18,361 nucleotides of DNA from Desulfofustis sp. GTDB lineage: Bacteria > Desulfobacterota > Desulfobulbia > Desulfobulbales > Desulfocapsaceae. How positions within the stretch are numbered: position 1 is the stretch's first letter; every line of letters starts with the position of its first letter. A program made the translations under genes and the position numbers. The stretch lies in NCBI GenBank assembly GCA_030145365.1, contig JAQYVS010000422.1, positions 1-18,361 of the forward strand, read 5' to 3'. Below the pieces are notes generated by a model. It was not told the DNA's origin, ran no database searches, and was given only the letters and a program-made list of their open reading frames with translations. Shown piece after piece: positions 1 to 8,488 of this stretch.

Positions 1-310
1 GGAAAAACTTGGAATCAACGCTGCAGTTATTAACCCCCGATTTATTAAACCACTTGATAATGAGTTGATCTGCGACTGGGCCAGCAAGACAGGCAGGGTT
101 ATGACCATTGAAGACAATGTACGACAGGGCGGTTTCGGAAGTGCGGTTCTGGAACTATTCAGTCGCTGCGGATTAGCCAATATTAAAACGACGCTACTTG
201 CCCATCCCGACCGATTCCTTGAACACGGTCCTCAGAAAACGCTCTGGCGCAACAGCTCCATCAATTCAGTTTCAATCACCGAGGCGGCGCTGCTCCTGAT
301 GAAGCGTTAG
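1..310 (+). CDS. dxs: 1-deoxy-D-xylulose-5-phosphate synthase, C-terminal end (partial)
   Basis: The open frame enters from the left edge (first full codon at base 2) and ends at a TAG at 308-310, giving about 102 residues. They match the C-terminal transketolase-like domain of Dxs: a stretch reading INPRFIKPLD, then TIEDNVRQGGFGSAVLE, then a closing HG...LGxxx-like region. Dxs condenses pyruvate and glyceraldehyde 3-phosphate to DXP, the first step of the MEP isoprenoid pathway, in the cytoplasm. The thiamine-binding and catalytic domains lie outside the window. The gene converges on the epimerase gene, and the 54-nt gap between them shows no strong terminator. ispE, from the same pathway, lies at the other end of the window. 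Assignment rests on family recognition of the tail only. Confidence 0.9.
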   Translation, partial: EKLGINAAVINPRFIKPLDNELICDWASKTGRVMTIEDNVRQGGFGSAVLELFSRCGLANIKTTLLAHPDRFLEHGPQKTLWRNSSINSVSITEAALLLMKR

Positions 311-364
311 ACCTTGATAGGTTTACGGCCAGTTGGGCCTCTGCTACAATTGCAAAGTGCCGGG

Positions 365-1375
365 CTATAGATGATAGTAGGTTTTATACCACTTCACAAA
401 CTGAGAAATACCATATTCAAGGCTGGTGTTGGGGCGATAATCAAAATCCCTGACCAAATCATCCACGTCGGCATAGGTTGCCGGTACATCTCCAGGCTGC
501 ATATCAAGAAACTTTTTAGTCGCCGTTATTCCGAGACACTCCTCCAGTACCTCAATATAACGCAATAACTTTTCCTTATTGTTGTTGCCGATATTATACA
601 CCCGATACGGGCAATAGGAACTGGCTGCATCCGGCGAGTCGCCGCTCCAGTCAGGACTTGGCTCAGGAATTTTAAAAATCACCCTGCAAATACCCTCAAC
701 AATGTCGTCTATATAGGTGAAATCTCGTTCCATATTGCCATGGTTAAAAACATTTATTGGCTCCCCGGCCAGCATCGCCTTTGTAAAAAGAAACAGCGCC
801 ATATCTGGACGTCCCCAGGGACCGTAGACAGTGAAAAACCTCAGCCCTGTTGTTGGCAGGTTGTATAAATGACTGTAGGTATGAGCCATAAGCTCATTTG
901 CCTTTTTTGATGCGGCATACAGCGATACAGGATGATCAACATTGTCATGAACCGAGAATGGCATACGGGTATTAGCTCCATATACCGAACTTGACGAGGC
1001 ATATACAAGATGCTTTACCCCATTATGTCGACACCCTTCCAGAATATTTACAAATCCCACCAGATTTGTATCGACATAGGAATGAGGATTAATCAGGGAG
1101 TATCTCACCCCTGCCTGGGCTGCAAGATTTACGACCACATCGAATCGATACTTGCGAAACAGTTCTTCCATTTGTTGGCGGTTACCGATGTCAGCATCTT
1201 CATGGATGAAATGTTCGCCTTCGGCAAGTGCTGCCATCCTGTCACGTTTCAGCTTTGGATCATAATAGTCGTTTACATTATCAAGTCCGACGACGGTAAT
1301 ATTTTTAGCTGTTAGGCGCTGTGACAAATGAGCACCAATAAAACCCGCGGCCCCAGTTACAAGAATTGTTTTCAT
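365..1375 (-). CDS. UDP-glucuronate 4-epimerase-like NAD-dependent sugar epimerase
   Basis: A 336-residue short-chain dehydrogenase/reductase of the extended type. The NAD-binding motif TGAAGFIG is at residues 7-14 and the catalytic YxxxK (Y153, K157) sits in SLYAASKKANE. The strings LAAQAGVRYS (about 85-93) and FFTVYGPWGRPDMA (about 180-193) are typical of the UDP-glucuronate 4-epimerase branch (LpsL/CapI/Gla-like) rather than of GalE. The likely reaction is interconversion of UDP-glucuronate and UDP-galacturonate, supplying surface polysaccharide. Length is normal for the family. The start is an ATG preceded only by a weak ribosome site (AGGG about 12 nt upstream). It lies 81 nt downstream of the aldolase gene on the same strand, with a hairpin between them. 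Substrate specificity is inferred from family resemblance. Confidence 0.85.
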   Translation of the reverse strand: MKTILVTGAAGFIGAHLSQRLTAKNITVVGLDNVNDYYDPKLKRDRMAALAEGEHFIHEDADIGNRQQMEELFRKYRFDVVVNLAAQAGVRYSLINPHSYVDTNLVGFVNILEGCRHNGVKHLVYASSSSVYGANTRMPFSVHDNVDHPVSLYAASKKANELMAHTYSHLYNLPTTGLRFFTVYGPWGRPDMALFLFTKAMLAGEPINVFNHGNMERDFTYIDDIVEGICRVIFKIPEPSPDWSGDSPDAASSYCPYRVYNIGNNNKEKLLRYIEVLEECLGITATKKFLDMQPGDVPATYADVDDLVRDFDYRPNTSLEYGISQFVKWYKTYYHL

Positions 1376-1402
1376 ACCCAGATATTTCCCTAATAAATTA
1401 CA

Positions 1403-1438
1403 GGAGACTCCTTTTGTTTATTTGAAGAGAGGAGTCTC
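1403..1438 (-). repeat. Intercistronic inverted repeat between aldolase and epimerase genes
   Basis: Perfect 8-bp arms (1404-1411 and 1431-1438, GAGACTCC / GGAGTCTC) flank a 19-nt AT-rich loop. In the minus-strand transcript the hairpin falls 18 nt after the aldolase stop and about 28 nt before the epimerase start. No uridine run follows it, so a standard intrinsic terminator is unlikely. An mRNA-stabilising or processing hairpin is possible. Confidence 0.5.
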
Positions 1439-1456
1439 ATGATAAAAAATCTCATA

Positions 1457-2728
1457 TCAATCGTCAAAATCGCCTTCAGGCCCCTTATCGACATCAAGTG
1501 TTTTTGCTCGTTCAACAATTTTTTCTCTGGTCCATTCTGCGGGATCTTCAATTCTCGAAGCAGTCGCACCGATATCAAATGAGCCGGCGTCGACAAGAAG
1601 TTCCTGAGCAATCGGCGCGGTATCCGCAGCATTAAAAACTGAAACAAGCATGGTATAGACAAATTTCTCGACCCGACTCACCATTCTTTGACGCACTTCT
1701 ATTGGTTGGGACATCAGCCAGTTGTCCACCGGTAAATTTAAATTCTTGAAATTACCTGCGTTCCAGCCCTTATCTTTAGCAAGAGCAGTCATTCGTGCCC
1801 AGACGTCTTCCGTCACACCTTCACCACTAACTTTCCTGAAGTTGCCGGAATCGTCGATCATTGCGTTACCGTTGTCGTTAACATCGACTCCCCAGGATAC
1901 CATCTGCAGGGCTGTGGCCACGTTGGCTTTGGTAGTATTGGTACGTGAAGCGATATCTCTTAAGCGCTCTGAACTGTTGCCAGAGGTACCGTGCTGGGCA
2001 CCTGCGACCTTATACGGTTCAAGAGTTTTGTGAATTTCAGCGGTCAGATCGACCTGGATGCCTTCGCCACTGGCTTCGATTCCATGGGCAGAACCGTTAT
2101 TCAAAGCGATCCAGTTCGGGAAGATATCATGAGCATTGAGCCCTTTGATTAAAAAGCCCGCATCATCCACTGTTGAAAGTCCCTGGTTCCCTTTTATCTC
2201 TCCCACCTCGGTTTCAAGACCTGACCAGGAAGGAATAAATTTATTCAGTTCAAGATTGGCCAAAAGATTTAAATCATCAGGCATGTGCGAGGCATCGACT
2301 GCAATCGAAGTTATTCCTGCTTCGAAGAGTGTTGGTATCTCAAGCTTTGCCGCTTCAACATCCTGTTCTGATTTAATACCATAATGATCAGCATGAACTG
2401 CCACCGGAATGGTTATTCCCAGCTCATTACATGCGCCGTCCACTAATCGTGCGATATTCCAGAAATTGACCGGACAATAATTGGACTCTGACTTTGCTAT
2501 TTCGATGATCAGAGCGGCATTTGCCCGCTGTGCGGCAAGAAGAGCTCCCTGGATGACAAAGAAATTTCTGCCGTTGGCTGCCATGGTCATGGCTTTCGAT
2601 TTTTTCCTCATCGCCTGGTCTATGGCTTTCCCACTTACCAGCAGCGCCCGTGAATGTGGAAATATTTTTTTAATTGTAGGCGGTCTTCCTACTTCAAGCG
2701 CCTTTTCGAACAATGAATCAGAAACCAT
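1457..2728 (-). CDS. fba: Class II fructose-bisphosphate aldolase, long (423-residue) variant
   Basis: A zinc-dependent class II aldolase fold. HADHYG (112-117) supplies the catalytic aspartate D114 and a zinc histidine H115; D145 is in the AVDAS motif; ETEVGE (172-177) is the acidic motif; zinc histidines are probably H215 (GSAHG) and H246 (QHGTSG, a phosphate-binding loop). The expected activity is fructose 1,6-bisphosphate to or from DHAP and glyceraldehyde 3-phosphate. At 423 residues it is longer than common class IIA and IIB enzymes (about 280-360). The usual N-x-D-T-D substrate motif is replaced by VDVNDNGN (281-288), so another aldol substrate cannot be excluded. The C-terminus is very acidic. 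The ATG start has a near-perfect ribosome site (GGAGG, 6-nt spacing). The 202-nt gap upstream, towards tatC, holds no promoter I would defend. Confidence 0.8.
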   Translation of the reverse strand: MVSDSLFEKALEVGRPPTIKKIFPHSRALLVSGKAIDQAMRKKSKAMTMAANGRNFFVIQGALLAAQRANAALIIEIAKSESNYCPVNFWNIARLVDGACNELGITIPVAVHADHYGIKSEQDVEAAKLEIPTLFEAGITSIAVDASHMPDDLNLLANLELNKFIPSWSGLETEVGEIKGNQGLSTVDDAGFLIKGLNAHDIFPNWIALNNGSAHGIEASGEGIQVDLTAEIHKTLEPYKVAGAQHGTSGNSSERLRDIASRTNTTKANVATALQMVSWGVDVNDNGNAMIDDSGNFRKVSGEGVTEDVWARMTALAKDKGWNAGNFKNLNLPVDNWLMSQPIEVRQRMVSRVEKFVYTMLVSVFNAADTAPIAQELLVDAGSFDIGATASRIEDPAEWTREKIVERAKTLDVDKGPEGDFDD

Positions 2729-2930
2729 CGGTAACCTCCAAAATAGTTGCGTTTTGCGAAATTATTTTTGTCTAACACAGTCTCGATACCAAGCAGTACC
2801 AAAAGTATTAATAAAACAGAATTTTCAATCTACATAGATGAGAAGCATAGAAAATCGTTATTACTTACGAAAAGCAATTTCTCATCATATAATGCACAAT
2901 GATTGATAAATCCAGAGACGCGTCTTGATT

Positions 2931-3691
2931 TTACTCTACAGCCTTGAAACCAGAAAATGGTTTGCGGCCAAAAAACCAGACAGCGAGCACACTCACTTCG
3001 TATAAGATCAGCAGAGGGACACCCATCATCATCTGATTGACAATGTCAGGAGTTGGAGTCAGGATTGCGGCAATAACAAAGTTAATCAGTATCGCATATT
3101 TTCGATTTCTATTTAAAAATGAAACAGACACCACGCCGGCTTTGGCTAAAAAAACCATCATTACCGGCATTTCAAAGATAACGCCAAAGGCAATGAGAAG
3201 CCTTAAAGCCAGGGAAAAATATTCACTGATCGCCGGCAATGAAGTAAGAAACTCATTATTATAACCAACTAAAAATTTAAAGGCCGGTGGAAAAACAAGA
3301 AAATAGCCAAAGGCCGTTCCTGAAATAAAAAAGATCGTCGATATCAGTGTAAAAGGTATTACCACCTGTCTTTCATGCCGATATAAACCTGGAGCGACAA
3401 AACGCCAGAATTGAAAGAAAATAACCGGGCTGGCAAGAAGTATTCCGCAGACCAGGGCAAGTTTTAGATAAAAAAAAACCCTTCCTGATATGAGGTAAAA
3501 ATTAGGCTCGTTCCATCCGGCAATACTTCTGTAAGCGGTTTGAAAAACCAGGTGCCAATGGGCCGAATAACCAGATAAGAGAGACAGAATCCGACAAATA
3601 TTGCGATAAAGGAATAAATCAGACAACTTCGTAATTCACGAAGGTGTTCGGTCAGGGGTTGGTCTTCGAATGTATCGGCTTTATTGCTCAC
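2931..3691 (-). CDS. tatC: Sec-independent protein translocase TatC, reading frame broken at a nine-base homopolymer
   Basis: TatC is the polytopic inner-membrane receptor of the Tat system, which exports folded proteins with twin-arginine signals. The first 74 codons (3691 down to about 3470) give the N-terminal HLRELR motif (16-21) and the first membrane segment. That frame then stops at a UAA just after a run of nine U. The remainder continues without other damage in the neighbouring frame, with LASPVIFFQFW, the conserved APGLYRHER (E107 in joined numbering) and LTPTPD before the fifth and sixth segments. Joining needs a -1 shift, equal to one extra U (ten instead of nine), and gives about 253 residues, normal for TatC. 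The start is a GTG with no clear ribosome site; no better in-frame start follows an upstream stop. No tatA or tatB is visible here. The family call is firm; whether the gene works is open. Confidence 0.88.
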
Positions 3692-3784
3692 GTTGTTGTT
3701 CGTCTTGGTCTGTACAATTTATCTCATGGGAATCACTGAAACAGCAAAGGACTGCATACCATTTGAAGAACATTTTTGCAATAT

Positions 3785-3813
3785 TTGGCTTGTATTAATA
3801 ATTACGGTACAAT
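3785..3813 (+). promoter_or_regulatory. Sigma-70-like promoter for pilR-pilS
   Basis: A -35 box TTGGCT (3785-3790), a 17-bp spacer and a -10 box TACAAT (3808-3813) lie in the divergent gap between tatC and pilR. Transcription would start near 3820, about 46 nt before the pilR ATG. The call is from motif and spacing only. Confidence 0.55.
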
Positions 3814-3865
3814 AGCCTAATTTGAATCGTGATATACAAATCTTAATCTCATTACATTTATATCT

Positions 3866-5236
3866 ATGACTACGATACTGATTGTTGACGACGAAAAAAG
3901 CATGCGTGATTTTTTAAACATTCTGTTAGTCAAGGAAGGCTATGAAGTCTTTACGGCCCCCGACGGTGATCAGGCTTTGAAACTCATCAGTGATAATCAG
4001 ATAAACCTGGTGATCTCCGATATTCGCATGCCCGGCATCAGCGGCCTGGAACTTCTTGCCCGTATCAAAGAGGAGCCAGAAGATATACCCGTCATCATGA
4101 TAACTGCATTTGCCTCGCCAAATGACGCGGTCATGGCTATGAAAAACGGAGCTTATGATTATATATCCAAACCCTTTAATGTCGATGAAATAAAATCGGT
4201 CATCTACACCGCCACCAACAGGGAAGATTCAACATTAAAGCCCAAGCAGGCCGAAGAACTTTTTCCTGAAATAATCGGCAAGAGCAAGGAAATGTTGAAG
4301 ATTTTCGACATGATAAATCGAATAGCTCCAACACCTGCCAACGTCTTAATTTATGGCGAGTCTGGAACCGGCAAGGAGCTAGTTGCCCAGGCAATCCATA
4401 AAAAGAGCAAGGTCTATCCCAACCCATTTGTACCAATCACCTGCAGCGCCATTCCTGAAGAGCTGATGGAAAGCGAACTGTTTGGCCATCTGAAGGGATC
4501 CTTCACCGGGGCAATCTCTGACAAACACGGATTGTTCCAAGAGGCAAATCGTGGTACCGCATTTCTGGACGAAATTGGCGAACTTACACCGATCATTCAA
4601 ACCAAATTACTGCGCGTTCTCCAGGAAAGAGAAATCAAACCGGTGGGAGGTACAAAGCTTATACCCATCGATGTTCGAATTATTGCAGCGACAAATCGAA
4701 TTCTTGAGGATGAAATTCAAGCCGGCAGGTTTCGAGAAGATCTGTTTTATCGACTGGCCGTCGTCCCTATCAGGGTTCCTTCTCTGAGAGAGCGAAAAAG
4801 CGATATTCCCCAGTTAGTTAACCATTTTCTAAAAAAGTATTCTACGCTGCTCGGCAAGGAAATCAGTGAAATATCCTCTTATGCTCTAGAAGTTCTTATG
4901 GATTATGATTTCCCCGGTAATGTCCGGGAGCTTGAAAATATTATTGAACGTGGAGTTGCGCTTGAGTCTTCTTCCATCATTTTACCAGAAAATCTATCAT
5001 TGACCGGTTCGTTAAGACGGAAGCAAACCATACACGTGGGTGAATCCGGCTTTATAGCCGTGGAAAATGAAGAAGAACTATTTGCAAGAGGACTCGATGA
5101 TGTTGTTTCCGATCTGGAAAAAAGGCTGATTATTCACGCTCTGGAACAAAGCGGAAATTCAAAGACAAAAGCTGCCGAACTGTTAAGAGTGAGCTTTAGA
5201 TCATTGCGGTACAAGACCAAGAAATATGAGTTGTAA
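3866..5236 (+). CDS. pilR: Sigma-54-dependent response regulator, PilR/NtrC family
   Basis: 456 residues in three parts. The receiver domain (1-120) has acidic residues D8-D9, phospho-acceptor D52 and K102. The AAA+ sigma-54 activator domain (about 137-365) carries Walker A GESGTGKE (164-171), the sigma-54 contact loop GSFTGA (211-216; the usual form is GAFTGA) and Walker B FLDEIG (233-238). The C-terminal Fis-type helix-turn-helix (about 425-456) ends in VSFRSLRYKTKKYEL, a tail typical of PilR. It should bind upstream of sigma-54 promoters and open them when phosphorylated; in known PilR systems the main target is the type IV pilin gene. The kinase gene follows after 8 nt, so the pair is probably co-transcribed. 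No Shine-Dalgarno sequence precedes the ATG. No pilin gene is in view, so the pilus role is inferred from similarity. Confidence 0.85.
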   Translation: MTTILIVDDEKSMRDFLNILLVKEGYEVFTAPDGDQALKLISDNQINLVISDIRMPGISGLELLARIKEEPEDIPVIMITAFASPNDAVMAMKNGAYDYISKPFNVDEIKSVIYTATNREDSTLKPKQAEELFPEIIGKSKEMLKIFDMINRIAPTPANVLIYGESGTGKELVAQAIHKKSKVYPNPFVPITCSAIPEELMESELFGHLKGSFTGAISDKHGLFQEANRGTAFLDEIGELTPIIQTKLLRVLQEREIKPVGGTKLIPIDVRIIAATNRILEDEIQAGRFREDLFYRLAVVPIRVPSLRERKSDIPQLVNHFLKKYSTLLGKEISEISSYALEVLMDYDFPGNVRELENIIERGVALESSSIILPENLSLTGSLRRKQTIHVGESGFIAVENEEELFARGLDDVVSDLEKRLIIHALEQSGNSKTKAAELLRVSFRSLRYKTKKYEL

Positions 5237-5244
5237 ACCATATA

Positions 5245-6975
5245 ATGAAATTTTTTAGATTCCCGGAAAACCAGCCCTATCCATTTTCGCTTGGAGAACT
5301 TCTAAAACAGCAGCTTTTCTGGCTGCTGTTGTTGCGTATCGTTTTGTATTCGCTCATTATGTTGGTCAGTCTCCTGCTTCTTGACGAACGTTTTGAAGCC
5401 ATCGTCATGCCTCCAAGTCTACTGGTTTTATTTACGTTGATCGTCTATCTTGCAACCATCGTCTCCGCTTTTACACTGATGCAGTCCCAAGGTGAATACC
5501 GCCGATTCGGATTCATTCAGACTCTCTTTGATGCAGTCTTTGCCTCTATGCTGGTTTATCTTACTGGAGGGTCCCAATCCATTTTTTCATCGGTCTATTT
5601 TTTTCCGATCATTGCCGGCGGGCTTCTGATACCGATGAAAGGCGGTCTCATCGGAGCTGCCGCATCTACTCTTCTTTACGCACTTATTCTCGGGCTGGAG
5701 ATTTTCAATTATTTACCGGACTATGTCCTTTTCTCATCGTCATTTCATACGCTTGACCTCTTCAACTCAAGCCACCAGTTCGCCACCAAGGGTCTGACCT
5801 TCTTTCTTGCTGCCTTTATCAGTGCCCTTTTCGGATCGATGCTTCGCTCAACTACCAAAGAGTTGTCAAGCACACAGCTTGAATTTGGACGCCTCTCCCA
5901 GCTCTATAAAGAAATTTTCGACAACATTGCCACCGGCATTATAACCATAGACGGCTCTCAAGTGATTACCTCGGCCAACAATGCCACAGTAAGCATAACC
6001 GGCCTTCCGTTTCTTGATATGGTCGGCAGACAATTGTCTGAAATCTTTCCCGAAATTAACGTAACCAGTGAATCTTTTCGAAATGCTTGTGATTTTAAAC
6101 GACTCGATAATCAAAAGATCCGGCTCGGTTATGCACTGACATCTCTTAATCAGTCTCTTGACAATGACGCTTCGCTAAAAGCTGATCCCAAAGAGAACAT
6201 CACCATCATCACCCTGAAAGACATTGGTGAAATTGAACGTTTGGAAAATCAGATGAGGCAGGCAGAAAAACTTGCCGCCATCGGTATGATGAGTGCCTCA
6301 ATTGCCCATGATTTCAGAAATCCTCTGGCTGCAATATCCGGTTCAGCCCAGATCCTTGCAGAAGAGTTCTCTGATAAAACTGATACTCAGGACCCGAACT
6401 ACCAATTGACCAAAATTATAGTCCGCGAATCCGATCGGCTGGCCAATACGATTACTAATTTTCTTAGATTTGCCAGGCCGGAAAACATTGATCGTGAATG
6501 GTTTCAATTGGCTCCCTGCCTCAAAGATATACTCCAGGTTTCTAGAGCCGATCAACGATGGCCTGCCACCTGCGAGGTCACAATTAAGCTGGAACCCAAC
6601 TTTCGAGTCAGGGGAGACGAAAAGCAGTTATTTAGCGTTATCAGTCAACTCGTGCAGAACGCCGTGCCGTTCTGCACGAAAGGCACGGAACATGTCGAAA
6701 TCAGCGGCAGCTATCGAAAACTTTCTCATAACAGAGAAATTGCCGAGATTACCATAAGCGATAATGGCAAAGGAGTGAATCCGATAGAAGTTAACAAGAT
6801 ATTTGAACCATTTTATACAACACGTCCCAACGGTACTGGTTTAGGATTAGCAATTGTCAAACAAACCATTGAGGCGCACAATGGTTCCATCAGCGTTAAA
6901 AAATCAACTATGGGAGGGGCTTGTTTTGTCCTGCGGTTGCCGCATCCTGACGACAACAATACCGATGAATCTTAA
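5245..6975 (+). CDS. pilS: Membrane sensor histidine kinase, PilS-like
   Basis: 576 residues. The N-terminus (about 22-200) contains roughly six hydrophobic segments and the string VYLTGGSQSIFSSVYFFPI, the layout seen in PilS. A PAS-type sensor region follows (about 215-330), then the dimerisation domain with H-box histidine H355 in AHDFRNP. The ATPase domain has the N-box (LVQNAV, N472), G1 DNGKG (507-511), F-box FEPFYTT and G2 GTGLGLAI (530-537). It should autophosphorylate and pass phosphate to the regulator encoded 8 nt upstream. Order is regulator first, kinase second, the reverse of the Pseudomonas pilS-pilR arrangement. The kinase role is secure; the PilS name depends on the six-segment sensor and the PilR-like partner. 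Confidence 0.82.
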   Translation: MKFFRFPENQPYPFSLGELLKQQLFWLLLLRIVLYSLIMLVSLLLLDERFEAIVMPPSLLVLFTLIVYLATIVSAFTLMQSQGEYRRFGFIQTLFDAVFASMLVYLTGGSQSIFSSVYFFPIIAGGLLIPMKGGLIGAAASTLLYALILGLEIFNYLPDYVLFSSSFHTLDLFNSSHQFATKGLTFFLAAFISALFGSMLRSTTKELSSTQLEFGRLSQLYKEIFDNIATGIITIDGSQVITSANNATVSITGLPFLDMVGRQLSEIFPEINVTSESFRNACDFKRLDNQKIRLGYALTSLNQSLDNDASLKADPKENITIITLKDIGEIERLENQMRQAEKLAAIGMMSASIAHDFRNPLAAISGSAQILAEEFSDKTDTQDPNYQLTKIIVRESDRLANTITNFLRFARPENIDREWFQLAPCLKDILQVSRADQRWPATCEVTIKLEPNFRVRGDEKQLFSVISQLVQNAVPFCTKGTEHVEISGSYRKLSHNREIAEITISDNGKGVNPIEVNKIFEPFYTTRPNGTGLGLAIVKQTIEAHNGSISVKKSTMGGACFVLRLPHPDDNNTDES

Positions 6976-7013
6976 TTTCATATAATTCTTCCGGGAAAAG
7001 GAAGCGGTGGTGG

Positions 7014-7087
7014 TTCACCGTGAAGCAAGGACGGTCAAATGGTTAGGCTGGGCATTGCTATACTATTGGACCCAGCGATTCGGTGAA
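7014..7087. other. Nested inverted repeats in the gap between pilS and murA
   Basis: The 217-nt gap 6976-7192 lies between two convergent genes. Outer arms TTCACCG (7014-7020) and CGGTGAA (7081-7087) match perfectly and enclose a second perfect pair, GCTGGG (7047-7052) and CCCAGC (7071-7076). A smaller CTTCC/GGAAG hairpin sits just after pilS, near 6988-7004. No uridine run makes these an obvious terminator. The fold could form on either strand. It may be a structured 3' end, an antisense or small RNA, or chance. I do not recognise a known RNA family. Confidence 0.35.
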
Positions 7088-7192
7088 AAGCGCACTGAAG
7101 GGTATTACACGGAGTCATGTTTACTGCCCGAGTGCCGACTCAAGACTCTTCCGGGATAGGTCAGACAGATAGAGAAAACTACTCAGAGAAAA

Positions 7193-8467
7193 TTATTCAT
7201 TTTCTTTCCAAACTCGTGCCCCCAGACCACCCAATTTGCTCACAAGATTTTCGTAACCACGCTCCAAATGATATATCCGTGATATTTCGGTGCGGCCGGA
7301 CGCTGCAAGCCCGGCTACCACCAGCGAAGAACTAGCCCGCAGATCGGTCGCCATCACTCGGGCTCCACTGAGTCCAGCGGGGCCGCATCCAGTGACGACG
7401 GCTGAATGTCCCTCCGTCTGAATCCTGGCCCCCATTCGTCTTAATTCGCCCACGTGCATAAAGCGGTTTTCAAAAATTGTTTCCTTTATTAAGCATATTC
7501 CACTACTCAAGGTCATCAAGGCCATGAATTGAGCCTGTAAATCGGTTGGATAGCCTGGATATACCATAGTCTTGATATCAACACCCGTTAATCCATCGCG
7601 TTTTTCCGGGTCCATCCTGATGCTGATCGAGCTCTGTTCAATACTGATTTCTGCTCCTGCTTCTGAGAGTTTCCCGAGAAGAGCTGGAAGATGTTTCGGT
7701 TCACAATTGGTTAGCTTGGTATCTCCCCCGGCAGCTGCCACAGCAATGAGATAGGTGCCGGTTTCAATACGATCGGGAATAATATCAGTTTCTGAAGACC
7801 TGAGCCTGGACACACCGTGAATGGTAATTTGGTCACTTCCGCGCCCTTCTATGTCAGCCCCCATATTGACCAGCATATCAATCAGATTTCCAATCTCGGG
7901 CTCTCTGGCTGCATTCTTCAAAATCGTGGTGCCTTCTGCACGTACAGCAGCCATGAGCAAATTCTCAGTGCCTGTTACCGATGGGAAATCAAAATAGATC
8001 GTGTTCCCCTTGAGTTTGTCCCCACGAATCGCTTCAACATACCCATGCTCCAGGTTACAGGTAACACCCAGTTTCTCAAAACCATTGATGTGAAAATTGA
8101 TCGGCCGCTCACCGATTGCACACCCACCGGGCAGCGACACCTTAGCTCTGCCAAGTCTGGAAAGCAGCGGACCGAGCACAAGCACAGAGGCGCGCATGGT
8201 TTTTACCAGGTCATATGAGACCTCACAATAAGAGATATCAGAACAGTCGATGAACAGAGTAGACCCTTCCCGACTCCAGACGGCACCGAGTTCACCTATG
8301 AGAGACAATATGGTTCTCGTATCCCGTAAGTCCGGAACGTTTCTCAGTACATGGGTTCCCGGAGCCAAAAGTGTTGCCGCAATAAGCGGTAGCGCCGCAT
8401 TTTTTGCTCCACTTATGGCTACCGAGCCATAAAGAGACCTTCCACCTTCAATTACAAGTTTTTCCAT
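7193..8467 (-). CDS. murA: UDP-N-acetylglucosamine 1-carboxyvinyltransferase
   Basis: MurA transfers enolpyruvate from PEP to UDP-GlcNAc, the first committed step of peptidoglycan precursor synthesis, in the cytoplasm. The 424 residues are the standard length. Visible landmarks are SGAKNAALPL with K22 and N23, the PEP-binding loop cysteine C116 in LPGGCAIGERP (the residue attacked by fosfomycin), and the catalytic aspartate D309 in YPGYPTDLQAQ. The cysteine form predicts fosfomycin sensitivity at the target level. The ATG lies 21 nt after the prmC stop, with a weak ribosome site, so it is probably last in the rho-rpmE-prfA-prmC-murA run. Confidence 0.97.
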   Translation of the reverse strand: MEKLVIEGGRSLYGSVAISGAKNAALPLIAATLLAPGTHVLRNVPDLRDTRTILSLIGELGAVWSREGSTLFIDCSDISYCEVSYDLVKTMRASVLVLGPLLSRLGRAKVSLPGGCAIGERPINFHINGFEKLGVTCNLEHGYVEAIRGDKLKGNTIYFDFPSVTGTENLLMAAVRAEGTTILKNAAREPEIGNLIDMLVNMGADIEGRGSDQITIHGVSRLRSSETDIIPDRIETGTYLIAVAAAGGDTKLTNCEPKHLPALLGKLSEAGAEISIEQSSISIRMDPEKRDGLTGVDIKTMVYPGYPTDLQAQFMALMTLSSGICLIKETIFENRFMHVGELRRMGARIQTEGHSAVVTGCGPAGLSGARVMATDLRASSSLVVAGLAASGRTEISRIYHLERGYENLVSKLGGLGARVWKENE

Positions 8468-8488
8468 AACGACTCATACCGGTTGATA

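Noticed and set aside
2916..2925. Ten-base palindrome AGACGCGTCT just after the tatC stop
   Set aside because: It has no loop, so it cannot form an RNA hairpin as it stands. As a DNA site it is short enough to occur by chance, and no partner copy was seen.
7007..7159. A 50-codon GTG-started frame on the plus strand after pilS, with an AAGGAAG before it
   Set aside because: Its protein matches no family I know, and the spacing from the purine-rich stretch to the GTG is very short. The inverted repeats in the same place explain the sequence equally well. It is worth only a conservation check.
7817..8218. Long plus-strand open frame of 133 codons opposite murA
   Set aside because: It lies wholly antisense to a clearly real murA, and its composition follows the codon pattern of that gene. 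There is no ribosome site or recognisable domain.
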